Positions 33,390 through 35,482 of a stretch of 35,482 bases of DNA are shown here, one piece after another. The first letter of the stretch is position 1. Every line of letters starts with the position of its first letter. Origin of the DNA: CAZUGO01 sp964619935 (GTDB lineage: Bacteria; Planctomycetota; Phycisphaerae; UBA1845; CAIVHJ01); the NCBI GenBank assembly GCA_964619935.1, contig CAZUGO010000084.1, positions 1 through 35,482 of the forward strand, written 5' to 3'. The translations under genes were made by a program, and so were the position numbers. The notes below the pieces were generated by a model that saw only the letters and a list, made by a program, of their open reading frames with translations, had not been told where the DNA came from and did not search any database.

Positions 33390-33839
33390 ATGCCTGGACA
33401 GCACCTGGGCACGATCATCGGGCTGGCGGTGCGAACTTCGAAGCGCGGTCCCATGGAGGTCCGCGAGTCTGCCGCGGCGGTCGCGGACGGCGGGATCATC
33501 GGCGATCTGAAGTCTTCGGTCGAGCGGGGCATCACCTTGCTGTCGGCCCGGCAATGGTCCGAGGTGCTCGCCGAACTGGGGGTCGACCTGCCCTGGCACA
33601 CCCGCCGGGCCAATGTGCTGGTCGATTGTGCCGGCCTGAGCCGGCTGATCGGGCGGACCGTGTCGATTGGGAGGGCTCGCCTGCGGATCATCAACGAGAC
33701 GGCCCCCTGTGGATTGATGGACGAATTGTACCCCGGCCTGCGGGCGGCATTGAGTCCGGAGTGCCGCGGCGGGGTCTACGGCCGAGTGCTGGCCGATGGC
33801 GCTTTTGCGATTGGGACGCCCGTTGAACTCGAAGCCTGA
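33390..33839 (+). CDS. MOSC-domain protein
   Basis: MOSC domains occur at the C-terminus of molybdenum-cofactor sulfurases and as small free proteins such as YiiM, which handle Moco- or sulfur-linked reductions. The 149-residue protein is almost entirely this domain: GDLKSSVERGITLLSARQW, then RRANVLVDCAGLSRLIGRTV, INETAPCGLMDELYPGL and CRGGVYGRVLADG. Cys in the APCGLMDE stretch is at the position usual for the domain's reactive or binding cysteine. GGAGG at 33380-33384 fixes the ATG at 33390. It is divergent from the ECF sigma gene, with 195 bases between them; a weak promoter, TTGTTG (33270-33275) and TACCAT (33293-33298) at 17-base spacing, may serve it. Its molybdenum link is shared with modABC, which lies about 6 kb away in a different unit. 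Confidence 0.82.
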   Translation: MPGQHLGTIIGLAVRTSKRGPMEVRESAAAVADGGIIGDLKSSVERGITLLSARQWSEVLAELGVDLPWHTRRANVLVDCAGLSRLIGRTVSIGRARLRIINETAPCGLMDELYPGLRAALSPECRGGVYGRVLADGAFAIGTPVELEA

Positions 33840-33899
33840 TCAGGGTGGATGCTGCGATTGCTTCTTTCTGGGCCTGTTTGCCGATATAGTGACAACACG

Positions 33900-34508
33900 A
33901 TGACGACCGATTCCGAAACAGCCATGGAAGATACGGAAGCGCCCGCTCGGCCTCAGCTCGCCTATCACGGCGTGTTTCGCGGGGGCTTGGTGCGGCTGCT
34001 GGAGGCGGCGCCCTGGCAGGACGGCACCGAGGTGGAGGTGCGCATGGCACCGGCGGCGGCCCGCGAGGCGATCGCTGCCTTGGGTGGCGTGATCATCGCC
34101 GGGTTCGGGTTGGCCGGGCGCTGGGTGGCCGAGATCTTCGATCGCCATCACATCGACTACGTGGTCGTGGAGAAGAACCCCGAGACCGTGCGACGCCAGC
34201 TACTGCTGGGGCGCAACGTGGTTCTGGGCGACATCTCTGAGGAAGACACGCTCCGCGCCGCCGGCATCGATCAGGCCGACATTCTGGCGCTGACCATTCC
34301 CGACGAGCCCGCCGTGCTGCGGTCCGTCGAATTGGCCCGGCGGCTTCGTCCCAACCTTTACATTGTCGCTCGGACGCACTACACGTCGGCGGGGCTGACA
34401 GCCTCCACACTGGGCGCCGACGCCGTGGTCAAGGCCGAGCAAGCGGTCGCGAATCGGTTCTACGAGTTGCTGTTGCACAAGGTGCAGACCGGCCGCCCGG
34501 CCGAGTGA
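33900..34508 (+). CDS. TrkA-N (RCK) domain protein with an AF2212-like N-terminal domain
   Basis: The 202-residue protein combines two parts. Residues 21-50, AYHGVFRGGLVRLLEAAPWQ then DGTEVEV, resemble the small AF2212/DUF104 beta domain seen in antitoxin-like proteins. Residues of about 62-195 form a Rossmann domain of the TrkA-N type: VIIAGFGLAGRWVAEIF (64-80), VVVEKNPE with Glu91 as the likely adenosine-ribose ligand, VLGDISEEDTLRAAGI and ADILALTIPDE. TrkA-N domains bind NAD(H) or nucleotide and gate potassium transport. No RCK_C domain and no membrane helices are present, and no Trk/Ktr channel gene is nearby. The start at 33900 is chosen because the longer frame (to 33849) adds residues outside both domains; no strong ribosome-binding site decides between 33900 and 33924. 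Confidence 0.8.
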   Translation: MTTDSETAMEDTEAPARPQLAYHGVFRGGLVRLLEAAPWQDGTEVEVRMAPAAAREAIAALGGVIIAGFGLAGRWVAEIFDRHHIDYVVVEKNPETVRRQLLLGRNVVLGDISEEDTLRAAGIDQADILALTIPDEPAVLRSVELARRLRPNLYIVARTHYTSAGLTASTLGADAVVKAEQAVANRFYELLLHKVQTGRPAE

Positions 34509-34575
34509 TTGCGGCCGACACCCCCGCAGTGCCGCCCGATGGCCTGCACTGCAATGCAGCGTGGAGGTTGCCCTC

Positions 34576-35040
34576 ATGTTTGCCAAGGAGCCCGGCGGCG
34601 TTTTGAACGATCTGCAAAGCGGCATCAACAAGCTGTTCGCACAGGTTTGGCACTCCGGCATTCGCACCGGGCCGTTCGACGGGCAGGACTGGGCCCCGGT
34701 GGTGGATGTCGTCGAGAAACCCGATCGGTATGTGGTCGCTATTGAGCTGCCGGGCGTTTCCGGCAACGACGTGGATGTCAGTTGCACACCGACCGAGCTG
34801 ACGGTGAAGGGCTACAAGGCCCCGCCTGCCGACCGCGGCGAGCAGGATCCGGTCGCTCCCGCAGAACGTAACTTCGGCAGCTTCTGCCGGGTGCTCCGTT
34901 TTGCCGACCCGGTGCGGGCTGAAGACATCTCGGCCGAACTGGACAAGGGTGTGCTCCAGGTGGTGGCCCTTAAGAAGGTCGTCACCCAAGCCACCTGTGT
35001 GCGCATCCACGTTTCCGAAACCCAAACCGACTCCGCCTGA
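34576..35040 (+). CDS. small heat shock protein, Hsp20/alpha-crystallin family
   Basis: Hsp20 proteins are ATP-independent chaperones that hold unfolding proteins in large oligomers. The 154-residue protein has a helical N-terminal arm (GGVLNDLQSGINKLFAQVW) and an alpha-crystallin domain starting at WAPVVDVVEKPDRYVVAIEL, with PGVSGNDVDVSC, LTVKGYK, FGSFCRVLRF and LDKGVLQVVALKK. The last motif is the conserved GVL element. The C-terminal IxI-type anchor reads RIHVSE, an Ile-x-Val variant. GGAGG at 34563-34567 sits eight bases before the ATG at 34576, so this start is preferred over the GTG at 34561. It follows the TrkA-N gene after 67 bases in the same direction. No CIRCE or ROSE-like element was seen. 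Confidence 0.94.
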   Translation: MFAKEPGGVLNDLQSGINKLFAQVWHSGIRTGPFDGQDWAPVVDVVEKPDRYVVAIELPGVSGNDVDVSCTPTELTVKGYKAPPADRGEQDPVAPAERNFGSFCRVLRFADPVRAEDISAELDKGVLQVVALKKVVTQATCVRIHVSETQTDSA

Positions 35041-35222
35041 GCGCCGCGCCGGCCGCAGTGCGCCCAATAATATAAGGTATAGGAGTTCGCCGAGCCCGCC
35101 ATCTGACCACACGCCTTGACCCGCAGCCGGCTCCGACGTGATCCGGGGCACCTGGCGGATCGCTGCGCGACCACCAGTGCGGGCGCATCTTCCTACCACC
35201 AGGTATCGCCCAAGGCGACTGT
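35041..35222. other. non-coding leader between hsp20 and array 2
   Basis: No credible gene lies here. The notable stretch is AATAATATAAGGTATAGGAG (35066-35085), an AT-rich island with a TATAAG and an AGGAG-like end, which could be a promoter or a ribosome-binding site. No start codon in a useful frame follows it closely. I see no T-tailed hairpin ending hsp20. The array starts directly after CAAGGCGACTGT at 35211-35222. Confidence 0.5.
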
Positions 35223-35482
35223 GTCGACTTGCCGAAACGACCCGGTCGACTTGCCAGACCGACCCGGTCGACTTGCCGAAACGACCCGGTCGACTTGCCA
35301 GACTGACCCGGTCGACTTGCCAGACTGACCCGGTCGACTTGCCAGACTGACCTGGTCGACTTGCCGAAACGACCTGGTCGACTTGCCAGACTGACCCGGT
35401 CGACTTGCCGAAACGACCGGGTCGACTTGCCAGAAGGACCCGGTCGACTTGCCGAAACGACCGGGACGACTTGCCAGACTGA
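35223..35482. repeat. array 2: tandem 22-bp repeat with two alternating core types, cut by the window edge
   Basis: Eleven full units and 18 bases of a twelfth begin at 35223 and then every 22 bases exactly (35245, 35267 and so on to 35465). Every full unit keeps GTCGACTTGCC at its left (unit 12 has GACGACTTGCC) and ACC with C, T or G, then G, at its right. The six bases between are of two kinds: GAAACG (type A: units 1, 3, 7, 9, 11) or AGACTG and near relatives AGACCG and AGAAGG (type B: units 2, 4, 5, 6, 8, 10, 12). The order is ABABBBABABAB. Units abut without spacers, so this is not a CRISPR. Across unit junctions CGACC-C-GGTCG forms a short perfect dyad. The period is not a multiple of three, so the frames through it do not look like a real repeat protein. 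The array continues beyond the window. Confidence 0.93.

Noticed and set aside
35116..35350. Repeat protein with a DPVDLP-type motif
   Set aside because: The DNA period of 22 is not a multiple of three, so the peptide only repeats after 66 bases through different frames; no start site or domain supports it.
35223..35482. CRISPR array
   Set aside because: The 22-bp units abut directly with no unique spacers, and no cas genes are in the window.

Overview
The window is a GC-rich bacterial chromosome segment with dense coding and short gaps. I infer Planctomycetota, perhaps a Phycisphaerae-like lineage. The hints are a FlgI-domain lipoprotein outside any flagellar cluster, a 1420-residue exported TPR/PQQ-propeller protein, a DUF4091-type lipoprotein, an ECF sigma factor with a single-span partner, and an Lgt with a Cys-rich motif and a large insert. 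A kdsA gene implies an LPS-type outer membrane. No rRNA or tRNA gene was recognised, so the placement rests on gene content and memory of these families.

Layout. A plus-strand operon comes first: kdsA (Kdo-8-P synthase), panC (pantothenate synthetase, TTG start) and lgt (prolipoprotein diacylglyceryl transferase). An AT-rich array of six units on an exact 22-bp pitch lies in the gap between lgt and the converging smc. From 3606 to 33194 every gene is on the minus strand. Read in the direction of transcription these are: an ECF sigma factor with its putative anti-sigma protein and a clear terminator; metG and an NDUFA9-like reductase; an EEP-family nuclease; a small zinc-ribbon membrane protein; modABC; mutY and a CDF metal exporter; an RND pump (adaptor plus permease) coupled to a DUF4091-like lipoprotein and a cysteine desulfurase; mtnP coupled to the TPR/PQQ protein; the FlgI-domain lipoprotein; and smc. 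The plus strand resumes with a MOSC-domain protein, a TrkA-N (RCK) protein with a small AF2212-like N-terminal domain, and an Hsp20 chaperone. The window ends inside a second 22-bp array of at least 11 full units.

How the parts fit. Much of the content concerns the envelope and export: Kdo, lipoprotein maturation, at least three predicted lipoproteins, an RND pump, a CDF exporter and a molybdate importer. The rest is housekeeping: SMC, MetG, PanC, MutY, MtnP and NifS. ModABC and the MOSC protein both relate to molybdenum but sit in separate units.

The most unusual signal is the pair of non-coding arrays. They differ in sequence but share an exact 22-bp pitch, a fixed outer frame and two alternative core types. 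I know of no described element that they match.
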